17,620 nucleotides of DNA from Neovahlkampfia damariscottae. Lineage: Eukaryota > Heterolobosea > Selenaionea > Neovahlkampfiida > Neovahlkampfiidae. This document shows positions 8,286-16,655 of this stretch, in pieces (position 1 is the first letter of the stretch; every line of letters begins with the position of its first letter). The position numbers and the translations under genes were made by a program. The DNA lies in NCBI GenBank assembly GCA_016618085.1, contig JABLTG010000265.1, forward strand, positions 1 to 17,620, written 5' to 3'. Below the pieces are notes generated by a model, which saw only the letters and a program-made list of their open reading frames with translations, did no database searches and was not told where the DNA came from.

Positions 8286-10022
8286 TCATCTTTAAAATTA
8301 AAGCATTTAAAATTTTTTCAATATAGGATGTTGGATAAATCTTGGAATTTAAATATTTTTTGTTGGAATATTTGGCAAGAGCTGATTGAATAATAAAATC
8401 TGATAATGATTTTGGTTCAAAATTTGATGGCAATTCAATTGGAAAAGTGTCAAAAAGTTTGAAAAATTTTGACATAGTTTCAGTGCATTCATGTAATGAA
8501 ATTAATTCTTGGTAATGAATTGGTTTTCGTTTATCTCCAGAGTAATATGAAAATGGAAATAAAATTACCAATTGTTGTAATTGTGTAAATTTGCTACTTT
8601 CATTAGTGCAAATTTCTCTGTACATTGATGTGAGTGATTGAATCAAAGCAATTGGATATAATATATTCGGGTTAATCTTTTTCATTCGTGGAAATAAAGA
8701 ATTTTCTTTTGGAAAACAAACTTCTGAAATCATTTTGATTACATTTTTTTTTCCACATGCTGGTATCACACCCATATCTTCAAGTGATTTGTGTATGGTT
8801 CCCTGTGAACTTTCATTATCCACAATCTTAGAATTTGTAAAATCGTAAAATTTGAAAAGTTCGTTCCAAAGATTTTTAAATTTTGCACGTGAATCTCCAA
8901 GTGAAACACATAATCCAAAATCAATCACTGTCACACTTTCAATTTTAGAATCTTTTACATTAACAAATATATTTCCTGTGTGACAATCTGCTTGAGAAAA
9001 ATCTTTTACCATCAATGAATCTGCATAATATTCGCTGACCATGCACATCACTTGAATTTTTAAATTTAAAGGTGGAGAAGTATTCACCCAATCCTTTAAT
9101 GACAATCCTTCTGCGCAGCTCATTATCAATATATTTTCATTTTTTATATCTTTGACCAATGTTGGAACAGTTACTGCATATTTTTGACTTGAATCCTTGA
9201 GATTGTCCATTGCTTTTGATAAATTTTCATACTCCATTCTCAAATCAACTTCTTTTTTTATATTTTTACAAACTTCAGGAACGGCATTATCCAAAAACTC
9301 TCTCATTTCCTCAGATATATAACCCCAACTATAGAGTTTTTGTAGAGCACCCATTCCTAAAAATGTCTCAATGAACCAAGTGTCCCAATTCAATGATCCT
9401 TTTGTTTCAATTCTTATCGTTTTTAAAATGTATGGTTTTCCTTTTCTATGTTTGTCAACAATAAAAGAAACGCAACCAACTGAAGCAAACTTACTTGGTG
9501 GTTGTAACATGTATCCTTTGATTTCCTGAGGTCCATTTTCAACATACCCAGTGTCATTACACATTTTTAACCCCAAAACCCTGTTCAAAAAAGCTCCAAG
9601 ATGCTCTTGATTTCCTTCTATAGTTGTTTCGTTGGCGTTTGAAAATTCTGCAAGGTAATTAGAATCAATATCACTGGCTCCTTTCGTTCCAAAGTATTGA
9701 CATAACTGCATGTATACGCCTCCATACTTGTTACACTGTTCTACAAATTCTTTTGCATTTTTTTTTTTTTTTTTTCGTCGTTGACCAAAATTCTTTGATG
9801 GTTCCAACACAGCAACACGAACATTGAAAGGTTATAAAATGATTTCGGAAAGTCAAAGTACAATATTGTACCAGTAGTTACCAATCCTACTCCAACAACA
9901 GCAACTGCTTTTACAACACTATTTTCAGTTTTTGTTTCTTTATCATTTTTGAATCTCTTTAAAAAGTTGAAAGTGAAAGCTAAAGTATCCCATACTGATT
10001 TAATCAAGTTCTTTGGGTCCAT
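8257..10022 (-). CDS. ABC1/UbiB (ADCK)-family atypical kinase, frameshifted near the N-terminus
   Basis: The family comprises mitochondrial or plastid atypical kinases/ATPases such as COQ8 and ADCK1. ATG 10022 starts a ~63-residue N-terminus with one membrane helix (KAVAVVGVGLVTTGTILYF, residues 38-56). Coding then shifts frame near 9830 and continues to TAA 8257. Visible in the second part, numbered from its codon at 9810: a lysine run encoded by 18 consecutive A (9758-9775); MQLCQ (34-38) where the family has K-x-G-Q; FASVGCV (108-114) in place of the Ala-rich loop; Lys130 (YILKTIR); EVDLRMEYEN (187-196) as the ExD motif; FSQADCHTGNI (271-281) for FxHADxHPGNI; and VIDFG (295-299). ATP-binding and metal-binding residues are thus kept while K-x-G-Q and the A-rich loop are altered. 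A CCAAT box lies 41 nt upstream of the ATG on the gene strand. Confidence 0.8.
9758..9775. repeat. 18-base T/A homopolymer inside the kinase gene
   Basis: Eighteen consecutive T on the plus strand (A on the coding strand) encode a lysine run just before NAKEFVEQ in the ABC1-like kinase. It is a likely place for copy-number error or slippage. The main frame change of this gene lies about 55 bases further upstream, near 9830. Confidence 0.85.
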
Positions 10023-10063
10023 TCCTCCTCACAAAATCTGTGTTCAACAAGAGGATAAATTTT

Positions 10064-10068
10064 ATTGG
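10064..10068 (-). promoter_or_regulatory. CCAAT box, ABC1/UbiB-like gene
   Basis: The gene strand reads CCAATAAAATTTATC, 41 nt before the ATG at 10022. It nearly matches the plus-strand box at 16073 (CCAATAAAATTATTT). Confidence 0.45.
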
Positions 10069-10806
10069 CTTGTTTATTTTGACAGAAATGAGTAGAGCAA
10101 GAATGTAAATTTGGTGAGGAATTTATTGAAAAATTCCAAAAAAACAAAAATTAAGATTTTAAAAGTAAATTCAACAATTCTTAAAAAAAATGTGAAACTA
10201 TTAAAAAGAGGTTGATTCATTGTTAATGGAAATTGGAGATTGTAGTGATGCTATTTGTAATTATGATAAACATGGCATGAAAAGAATTGTAAGACCTCAA
10301 TAATGGTAGTAGGAATTCTTTATTCTAGCTTTTATTTCTATTCCTTTTTGTTGATAATTTTTTTTTTATCATTACATTTTTATATTCTTGAGTTGATAAT
10401 TTTTCTTTAATTTTTTGTTATAGATTGCATTGTTATTTTGTATAATCTTCTTTGTATTTTTTGGTATTGTTGATTCTTTTTAATTGGTTGAGTTAGATTG
10501 TCTTTAGTTTATAATTTTTTAATTATTTCATTGAACATTTCATTTGTTCCAGTCTCATATATTACTCACTGTTTCATTTCTAGGTGTCTATTCATTGGAA
10601 AATAAAATTGATTGGTTAACTGAATCTGGGAACGGAAAGGGAAACTTTGCTTCGAATTTGAATCTGTGTGAAAATTTAAAGAATGAAATTGAGATCCACC
10701 CTGAGAAAATTCAGAAAGAAACATGATTGATCTTGAAGATGACATCTGAACAAAGCTAAAAATGAAACATTATTTCAATCAAATGGATCCTGTAATAGTT
10801 GAAGCA
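10069..10806. other. Spacer with decayed coding traces and a T-rich tract
   Basis: No gene is supported. A 25-codon ATG frame at about 10225-10302 (MEIGDCSDAICNYDKHGMKR then IVRPQ) has a protein-like composition but no similarity I recognise. A stretch from about 10310 to 10545 is strikingly T-rich on the plus strand and contains the unit GTTGATAATTTTT twice (near 10349 and 10393). An open frame at 10544-10726 starts with TTG and ends in a charged peptide (NEIEIHPEKIQKET), which may be another relic. Confidence 0.4.
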
Positions 10807-10945
10807 CCAACAAATTTATTCCAATTTTGATTTCTTTGCTGAACTTTCAGATCCAATGAACGAAACCTGGAGTTCTTTGATATCTTTAAAAGATTGATGA
10901 ATTTCTTCAATAATCTCTTTCTCAAATTTAAGAACATTTTTTTGA
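10807..10945. repeat. 139-bp dispersed direct repeat, copy 2
   Basis: This is the gapless partner of 3669-3807, offset by exactly 7138 bases. The conserved TAA stop of the encoded tail is at 10816-10818. Confidence 0.85.
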
Positions 10946-10950
10946 CTGTA
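10816..10950 (-). pseudogene. Second GRF-family C-terminus, 3'-end relic
   Basis: The minus strand encodes SQKNVLKFEKEIIEE, then IHQSFKDIKELQVSFIGSES and SAKKSKLE, stopping at TAA 10816. The copy at 3678 reads YQKNVLKLEEEINE, then IHQSFKSIKELHVSLIGSES and PAKKAKLK. No part of the upstream protein (zinc fingers or middle domain) is found next to this copy, so only the last ~43 codons survive. This copy lacks the internal TAA seen at 3765, which shows that the stop in the other copy is the derived state. It sits about 165 bp before the start of the intact 931-residue gene and is antisense to it. Confidence 0.7.
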
Positions 10951-11090
10951 ACATGATAAACAAAATCAATGTTTTTACAAGAACAGTTAAAAAAAAATAA
11001 TTCATCAAGATTCAGCATTTAAAATTTAATTCTGATGGAAAACTTTTCTAAATTTTTCTTATTTTCATCTCTTTTATTTTTTTTATTTAA

Positions 11091-11095
11091 CCAAT
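11091..11095 (+). promoter_or_regulatory. CCAAT box that favours ATG 11113
   Basis: CCAATCAAAAATTG lies 17 nt before the ATG at 11113. It falls within the reading that starts at ATG 11035, so it argues for the downstream start. Confidence 0.45.
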
Positions 11096-11112
11096 CAAAA
11101 ATTGTTCTCAAA

Positions 11113-13908
11113 ATGTCAGTGGAAGCAGAAAGAGAAAAATCTTCTTCAAGTGAGAAAAAAGAAGGCACAAAACTACAACAAGAAAATAAAACAAAAGAAG
11201 AAATGATTGGTGATGATTTATCTGAAGAAGCAATGATTCAAGTACTTTCAAGGCAAGAAAAACAAAAGGAACCTGTTGAAGAAGTAACAACCTTAAAGTT
11301 CCAGGAAGTATGTTATAGTTTTTTTAAGTTGAATGGAACACCTTCATCAAAAAAAAATATTCATGAAGAACTGAAACAAATTTTTGATCTACTTCACTTG
11401 GAAACTGACAGTCTGGACACAATTTTTGAAAAAAGCCAAAACGCAAAAAAATTAACTGAAGAGCAAATCTTTGCCAAATTTTTATCAACCCTAAAGAATG
11501 TCAAAAAAAATAATAAAAATCAAGAGAGAGTTGAAAAATTAAAAAAAAAGGAGCTGATTTTGGACTTCAAAAACCAAATTGAAAAGTTTTTGCCAACACT
11601 AAAAATCACACAAATACACGAGAGTATATTTTTTTCTTGTGCAGAGCATTTTGATTCAACTTTTAAGACAATCACTGAAGTCTTGAAAAATAACGAAAAA
11701 ATTTTTAATGAAGAGCAATATTTTCATTTTGTTTATGAAAAATTTAAGGATTCAATTGAAAAGAAGGAGGACACACAAACCAAGATATTATTGATTTTTT
11801 TATTATGCAAAAATTCCAAGAAACTTTCCACTTATTGGTTGGATAATGATTTTAGGTCGCACTACCAAAAAATTCATGAAGATACAACTTTTTTGGAATG
11901 TTTTTATCTTACCTACCAAGAATTTTCCTTTAATGAACAGAAAAAACATTGGTATTCTCGGAAAAAAATTGACTTGAAAGATATGGAGAGACTAAGCCAG
12001 ATAAAATTATGTTATGGGTCAAAGAATGCATCAAGAAAAGATTATTTTAATGTGTTCATGTTTTTTTTAAATCAGATTGAAAAAAATAGATACTCTGGAC
12101 TCAAATCTAAAGTCTTTACTCAAGAAATATCAAAACAATATTCACTATCAAAATCATTAATCCGTTTCTCAAAGTCTGACCTCTTAAGAACTTGGTTTTA
12201 TCTTCACAATTACGGTAGGTTAAATAGCGGTCGAGGCGTAGAAAGATGGATCATATATCGGTTATGGTGGAAAGAAAAAATGACAGTTATTGAAAAAGAC
12301 AGAAAAGATTCAACATTTACACCAATCAGTACTTCAAAAATAATATCAAGTTCGGAGAAATCATCTGATGAATCGAACAACACACCATTAAATCACAATG
12401 TTATCGAAAAAATATTAAAAGTTTTACCTGAATATGAAGAAAAATTTTCCAAATTAGAAAATATTTCAAAAGATTTTTTAGGATCTTTAGCTACCAAAAT
12501 TGATGAAATAATTGAAAATTCAGAAATTTTTATGAACTTAATTGTTAAATGTATTGATGTGATATATTTAGCCCAATGGAAAGACGCTAATATTCTTTTT
12601 GTTATTTGGCGAATTTTGGTTTTAGAGGAAAGCACTCCTTCACTTAAGAAACTGCTGTTAGAATCTTTAAGCATGTTTTTTCAACATAAAAATGAAGGTT
12701 CTGATCTTTATCAAATGTTTCAATCATTAAGGCAATTAAGCTATCTTTCATTAGACGGAAAAAGCATTTTTAAGCTCGATATTGAAGAACTCTCAATTCG
12801 ATTACAACAAAGTGATTTAAAAAATTTTTTTTCACCATACCATATTTTTGGCACTCAGTTACAAGATTTTAACAAATATTATTTTGATCAATCAGTTATG
12901 AATCCTGAGAATTCACGAGAAATGTTAGAATTACTCCAATATTTTGATTTAAAAATCTCAGTTTGGAATATGAAAAATTTGAACAATTTAATTCATGATG
13001 AATTTGCAGAAAGATTTGGATACGATGCACCACAGATTACACGTCCTTTAAAATATCAATATTCTTTATTAATACCAAAAATTGATGATGACTTTACAAC
13101 TTTTTTTGACATTAAACAAGAATTTATTTCTGATATTTATATTTCTTCAATGGAAAATACCAAATATTGTAATTGCTTTGTTTTTGAGCCTTTTGAATCT
13201 CCAAAAGAACTAATAATAATCGATGAAGACCAAGTGAAATCAAAAAAAGAAAGAATTAATAGTTGTGGCCTATATTATAATATTTTAAATCATTGTGAAT
13301 GTTTATTTAAAATACAAAAAAAATCTTTATTTGAAATTACAAAATCTTATATAGGTGAAAATTTAGCGTTTATTCCAAGATTAAACGAATCAATGCCTTT
13401 ATCAATTTTTTCACTATTGCACGAAGAAATTCAATTATCCTATACTTGGGGAATCCCAAGGTGGAGGTATTGCACAAATTATCAAGAAGCAATGAGTTCT
13501 TTATCAGATTCATTATTGCTCAAAAATAGAAATCTTTCAAGATCATATCTAGAAGAACCAAACAGAGCAATGGAAACATTTATCAAAAGAGAAACCATTC
13601 AATCATCTAAAGATGTTGATAGTTATTATTTGGTGTTACTTGGAGATTGTACCATTTTTTTAAATAATTTAATCAATCAATACGATTTTCTTTGGATTAA
13701 AATTCAAAAATCGCAAATTATTATTAATTTGGGTGAAGTGAAAACAGGAAACGAAAACGCGATGTCTTGTATTGAAGGGAAAAAAGAAATATTTACCCCT
13801 AAATTGAAAGTTCACAGAAACATTCAAGAAGATTTTAAAGTAGTTGGCCTTGATCAATACTCTGCAATCTTGGAAATTACACTGAAAAATAAAACCCACA
13901 AAAAATGA
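11113..13908 (+). CDS. Large orphan protein, 931 residues, possible C-terminal PD-(D/E)XK-like fold
   Basis: This is the longest intact gene in the window. I recognise no family by overall sequence. I take ATG 11113 as the start because of the CCAAT box at 11091. The alternative ATG at 11035 adds 26 residues, mostly hydrophobic, which could otherwise be a signal anchor. The first ~65 residues are acidic/basic low complexity (EAEREKSSSSEKKEG and following). The bulk is charged and helical with many aromatic residues, and a Ser/Lys-rich linker lies at about residues 400-430 (SSSEKSSDESNN). Near the C-terminus DFLWIKIQKSQIIINLGEVK (858-877) has the spacing of a D...E-x-K metal-dependent nuclease core, with the strand IIINLGEVKTG resembling the E-x-K strand of such enzymes. 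This is a weak motif-level hint. Expression is likely, given 2.8 kb without a break. Confidence 0.75.
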   Translation: MSVEAEREKSSSSEKKEGTKLQQENKTKEEMIGDDLSEEAMIQVLSRQEKQKEPVEEVTTLKFQEVCYSFFKLNGTPSSKKNIHEELKQIFDLLHLETDSLDTIFEKSQNAKKLTEEQIFAKFLSTLKNVKKNNKNQERVEKLKKKELILDFKNQIEKFLPTLKITQIHESIFFSCAEHFDSTFKTITEVLKNNEKIFNEEQYFHFVYEKFKDSIEKKEDTQTKILLIFLLCKNSKKLSTYWLDNDFRSHYQKIHEDTTFLECFYLTYQEFSFNEQKKHWYSRKKIDLKDMERLSQIKLCYGSKNASRKDYFNVFMFFLNQIEKNRYSGLKSKVFTQEISKQYSLSKSLIRFSKSDLLRTWFYLHNYGRLNSGRGVERWIIYRLWWKEKMTVIEKDRKDSTFTPISTSKIISSSEKSSDESNNTPLNHNVIEKILKVLPEYEEKFSKLENISKDFLGSLATKIDEIIENSEIFMNLIVKCIDVIYLAQWKDANILFVIWRILVLEESTPSLKKLLLESLSMFFQHKNEGSDLYQMFQSLRQLSYLSLDGKSIFKLDIEELSIRLQQSDLKNFFSPYHIFGTQLQDFNKYYFDQSVMNPENSREMLELLQYFDLKISVWNMKNLNNLIHDEFAERFGYDAPQITRPLKYQYSLLIPKIDDDFTTFFDIKQEFISDIYISSMENTKYCNCFVFEPFESPKELIIIDEDQVKSKKERINSCGLYYNILNHCECLFKIQKKSLFEITKSYIGENLAFIPRLNESMPLSIFSLLHEEIQLSYTWGIPRWRYCTNYQEAMSSLSDSLLLKNRNLSRSYLEEPNRAMETFIKRETIQSSKDVDSYYLVLLGDCTIFLNNLINQYDFLWIKIQKSQIIINLGEVKTGNENAMSCIEGKKEIFTPKLKVHRNIQEDFKVVGLDQYSAILEITLKNKTHKK

Positions 13909-13990
13909 CATTTTCATGCTTCTCACATTAATTTTTTTAATGCGAATTTTCAGATGAATTTTTAATGAATTATTTTGTCAAAAGAATCTG
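13909..13990. other. Short 3' spacer
   Basis: AT-rich sequence between the orphan gene and the convergent ubiquitin-like relic. In the relic's frame, the codons after its TAA read QILLTK, which resembles NQVIFYEK after the same point in the intact relative at 16656. The homology therefore appears to run past the stop. Confidence 0.35.
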
Positions 13991-14159
13991 TTACTTGATG
14001 TCTTGGATTTGTTGATCACTGTACACTTCTTCACCATCTACAAGACAAATCATGAAATTTTGATACGTCACATGAGTATCAAGGTATTTCTTTACTTCAT
14101 TAATCAAGTTTTGAAGATTCAATTCGGAGCAATGTATCTTCTGAAAGTATCCTTGTCAT
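13991..14159 (-). pseudogene. Small ubiquitin-like protein, broken copy
   Basis: A minus-strand ATG at 14159, three bases after a CCAAT, starts MTRILSEDTLLRIE, which closes at TAA 14100. The adjacent frame carries NLINEVKKYLDTH then FMICLVDGEEVYSDQQIQDI and stops at TAA 13991. This second part aligns gaplessly over 39 residues with the intact protein at 16656: YL, GE-x-V-x-S-[DN]-[QE] and IK coincide. The layout of a helix with an I-x-x-V-K-x-x-L pattern, then a strand, then [DE]GE-x-V resembles the second half of a ubiquitin-like beta-grasp domain, but the resemblance is weak. One frameshift (about 14105-14130) and a probable nonsense codon make it a pseudogene. Confidence 0.5.
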
Positions 14160-14459
14160 TTAATTGGTCGATTACGAATAAACGTTGATCTTTGTCATTG
14201 TTTGTTTTGTGTCAATTTAAAACTTTTTCGTTCTTACAAAACTTCAAGACGATATGAAAGCAAGGCTAGAAAAGCAAGACGTGATGAAGAAAAAGAAAGA
14301 TTAGCTTCGTTGGCAATTATGGGTTTGAAGATGAAAACAAATAAACATAATTTTTTTGAAGCAAAAGTCGAGAAAAACTCAAGAAAAAAATCTGACCAAT
14401 CGAGTCGAGATTTGCATACCAAAAGGAAAAAACCAATATTATGGACTGACAGAAAATAA
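14145..14459 (+). other. Open frame encoding a basic peptide, no start codon
   Basis: This frame is open for 104 codons after a TGA at 14142. Its later part is protein-like and very basic (YKTSRRYESKARKARRDEEK, then LASLAIMGLKMK, ending KKPILWTDRK). There is no ATG before the conserved-looking part; the first in-frame ATG is near 14319. An ATTGG is at 14163. It overlaps the ubiquitin-like relic on the other strand and lies 48 bp from the end of the nuclease gene. It may be a truncated gene for a basic nuclear protein. I assign no function. Confidence 0.3.
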
Positions 14460-14507
14460 TATTTTAAATTGAAAATGATTAAGAACAAAAATAAAAATTA
14501 TTTTATT

Positions 14508-15983
14508 TTATTCATATTCATGACAGTTTCTGAATAGCTTTGAAAGTTCACAAGTGATTACTTTATGTAATTCTTCCTGTGTAGTGATGTGTGCGCAATT
14601 TCTTCCATAATTTGCTAATTTAATGACCTCTCCAATCAAAGTACCTTGAAATTTGTGGCTATCTGGAACATATCGATCAAACATGTAACTCACTTCATCA
14701 AAAAACATCATTACATTTGAAGAATTTTCATGACAATTATTTCCAAGAAAATTGGATAATTCTCTTTCAAAATCATGGTATGTTCTTTCTTTTTTGTCTC
14801 CTGGTTTATAATTCATTAGGTGATGGCAAAAATTGGAGTAAAGAGAATTATAAAATAACTCACTGTTGTTGTCAGAGATTCCTTTGTTTTTTTCAAGTTG
14901 AGAGATTGACATCTCTTTTAATTCTTGGTAGTTTTTTGAAGAATATTGAATTTCAACATGGTTTAGTAAAAATTTAAAATTATTTTTTTCTAATATTTTG
15001 GACTTTCTATCGTTATCTTTTAGACTCATTTTTTCAATTTCTTGTTGTATTTCAGTAGCTTTATCTCCAATTTCTTTTGCTTGGTTCCAATTTTTAAAAA
15101 GATTTTGTTTGGAAGATTGCTTTGTTGTGATATAAATGATTTTAAAATTTTTTTGTTTTCCAATATTTTTATTTGAGTACTGATCAATACAATTGTCAAA
15201 AAATTCAATTATATCTGAAAATTTACAACCATTTTTATTAGAACTGTGTTTAATTTGATGAAACTCCATGGTGCCTTTTTCTGAATTCCAATTTTTAAAG
15301 TTTTCATCAAAGATTGCAACATCTTCTCCAAACTCAAAATATACTGTGTGATTTTTTTTTTCAGATTCTGTTGCAATTAAAATCCATTGATACATAAACC
15401 AACAAACTTGATGTAAATATCCATGTAACCCTTCAATAGCATCTCTTTTCTTTTTGAATGATTCATAATCTTTTTCTTGTGATAAACCAAAGGCAAGGTA
15501 TTCTTCTAATTTTACATTTGCAATGAATTCTATGTTCAATTGTTTACAAAATATTCCTAATAAGTTAAGCTTTTTATCAACTTCCCTAAAGTTAATTTTG
15601 AATTTAATTGATTCTTTGTTTTTGAAAGTTAAGTAGTACTGACTTAAAGAAACTTGAGTAGAATTTTTTAAATCGACTTTCTTATCTTTGGAAGCAAAAA
15701 AAATCGTTTTTTCGTTCATATCAAAATTAATATGCCCATCATGAGATTCTTTGTCATCTTTCAAACAAACTGACAGCACTTCAGCAGTTGATTTTTCAAG
15801 GAAGTGATTTTGATCCGAGTTCATTACTTTTGAATTTTTTTTTTCAGTCCATGAATCTAAAGTGCTTTGCTTTTTTTTTTTTTGTGTTTCAAAACCTTTT
15901 GTTCCTTTTCTTTTCAAACTGTTTTCCTCCATGGAATTTTCATTTTTTTTTTGTGAAGTGGAATTTTCTTCCGGGTTTGACAT
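14508..15983 (-). CDS. DUF4297/Cap4-like (PD-(D/E)XK) endonuclease with PIP-box-like motif
   Basis: This is an intact 491-residue protein from ATG 15983. The longer reading to 16094 would begin upstream of the CCAAT box at 16073 and is unlikely. Residues 1-55 are basic and polar with a nuclear-signal-like KRKGTKG, followed by KKKKQSTLDSW, close to the PCNA-interacting consensus Q-x-x-[LIM]-x-x-[FY] with Trp in place of Phe. The middle carries the hallmark order of the DUF4297/Cap4 nuclease domain: GLHGYLHQVCWFMYQW (185-200), YFEFGEDVAIF (215-225), FHQIKHSS (241-248) and FKIIYITTK (280-288). Glu217, Asp221 and Gln243-x-Lys245 would form the E/D...Q-x-K metal site. In bacteria such domains cut double-stranded DNA as anti-phage effectors. 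The C-terminal ~200 residues are helical and unrecognised. It is divergent from the lysine-rich gene, with a shared promoter. A eukaryotic role is unknown. Confidence 0.7.
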   Translation of the reverse strand: MSNPEENSTSQKKNENSMEENSLKRKGTKGFETQKKKKQSTLDSWTEKKNSKVMNSDQNHFLEKSTAEVLSVCLKDDKESHDGHINFDMNEKTIFFASKDKKVDLKNSTQVSLSQYYLTFKNKESIKFKINFREVDKKLNLLGIFCKQLNIEFIANVKLEEYLAFGLSQEKDYESFKKKRDAIEGLHGYLHQVCWFMYQWILIATESEKKNHTVYFEFGEDVAIFDENFKNWNSEKGTMEFHQIKHSSNKNGCKFSDIIEFFDNCIDQYSNKNIGKQKNFKIIYITTKQSSKQNLFKNWNQAKEIGDKATEIQQEIEKMSLKDNDRKSKILEKNNFKFLLNHVEIQYSSKNYQELKEMSISQLEKNKGISDNNSELFYNSLYSNFCHHLMNYKPGDKKERTYHDFERELSNFLGNNCHENSSNVMMFFDEVSYMFDRYVPDSHKFQGTLIGEVIKLANYGRNCAHITTQEELHKVITCELSKLFRNCHEYE

Positions 15984-16072
15984 GTTGTTCAGGTTTTTTT
16001 TTTGTGAAGTTTGAATTAAAAGGTATTTGATTGGCTTATTATAAAATCTAATCCCGCCAAGAAAATCGTTGA

Positions 16073-16077
16073 CCAAT
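16073..16077. promoter_or_regulatory. CCAAT box shared by two divergent genes
   Basis: GACCAATAAAATTATTT lies 63 nt before ATG 16141 (+) and about 89 nt before ATG 15983 (-). It is the only such pentamer between the two starts, so it probably serves both the nuclease and the lysine-rich protein. Confidence 0.45.
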
Positions 16078-16140
16078 AAAATTATTTCTTTCAAATTTAA
16101 ATTGAATAAAGAAAACGGTGATTGTCATTCCAAAACAACT

Positions 16141-16533
16141 ATGCCGCCAAAAAAAACATACAAAACAAGCGACATCAGAAAAAAAGTCAAAGTCACAAAA
16201 AGTGACAATAGAGCTACTGATCATAAATTGGAACTTCAAACAGTAGTAAAGTCAATGAATAAGAATGGTGTTGGACCAAAAGTAGCTGAAGAAATTAAAA
16301 AAATTGTAAATAATAAATTAAACTTGAAATCCAGAGGTTTAAAAGCAAATAATTTAAAAGGAGCAGAAACTAAGACAGTTTTAGAAAAAAAAAAAGTTAC
16401 CAAGAAAAAAGAAAAAGCTGCTTTAAAAGAAAATTTAGATGGTCTTCAATGTTTACAACCTTTAATTAAAGATTCTAAACCCAAAACTAAAGAAGTTTTT
16501 AAGGATGTCAAAAAAAACTTAAAAAAGAAATAA
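16141..16533 (+). CDS. Small lysine-rich basic protein (130 residues)
   Basis: Starts MPPKKTYKTSDIRKKVKV. More than a quarter of its residues are lysine, and it ends KEVFKDVKKNLKKK. A central, less charged segment (LELQTVVKSMNKNGVGPKVA then EEIKKIVNN) could form two helices. It has no clear histone fold, HMG box or RNA-binding motif, although the MPPKK start and overall charge suit a nuclear DNA- or RNA-binding protein. The reading that begins at 16069 starts at the shared CCAAT box, so ATG 16141 is preferred. It shares a promoter with the nuclease, so the two may be co-expressed. Confidence 0.6.
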   Translation: MPPKKTYKTSDIRKKVKVTKSDNRATDHKLELQTVVKSMNKNGVGPKVAEEIKKIVNNKLNLKSRGLKANNLKGAETKTVLEKKKVTKKKEKAALKENLDGLQCLQPLIKDSKPKTKEVFKDVKKNLKKK

Positions 16534-16603
16534 AAATTTTTGATTTTAGATTAATACCATAAATTCAAGAAATTCAAATTCCCAAAGAATAAATGGAGAT
16601 TTC

Positions 16604-16608
16604 ATTGG
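16604..16608 (+). promoter_or_regulatory. ATTGG box before the 83-residue gene
   Basis: ATTGGTCGAAATTTTATTT lies 47 nt before ATG 16656. It resembles ATTGGTTCGGAATTTTC read on the minus strand before the GRF gene (5180-5195). Confidence 0.4.
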
Positions 16609-16655
16609 TCGAAATTTTATTTACATTTTTTAATTTGTTATGAAAAAGAGTAATT

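Noticed and set aside
10779-11018. Minus-strand open frame of 79 codons
   Set aside because: It overlaps the GRF-family relic in the wrong frame; the conserved tail is read in another frame with its stop at 10816.
13669-13926. Minus-strand open frame of 85 codons
   Set aside because: It lies antisense inside the intact 931-residue gene and shows no protein family signal.
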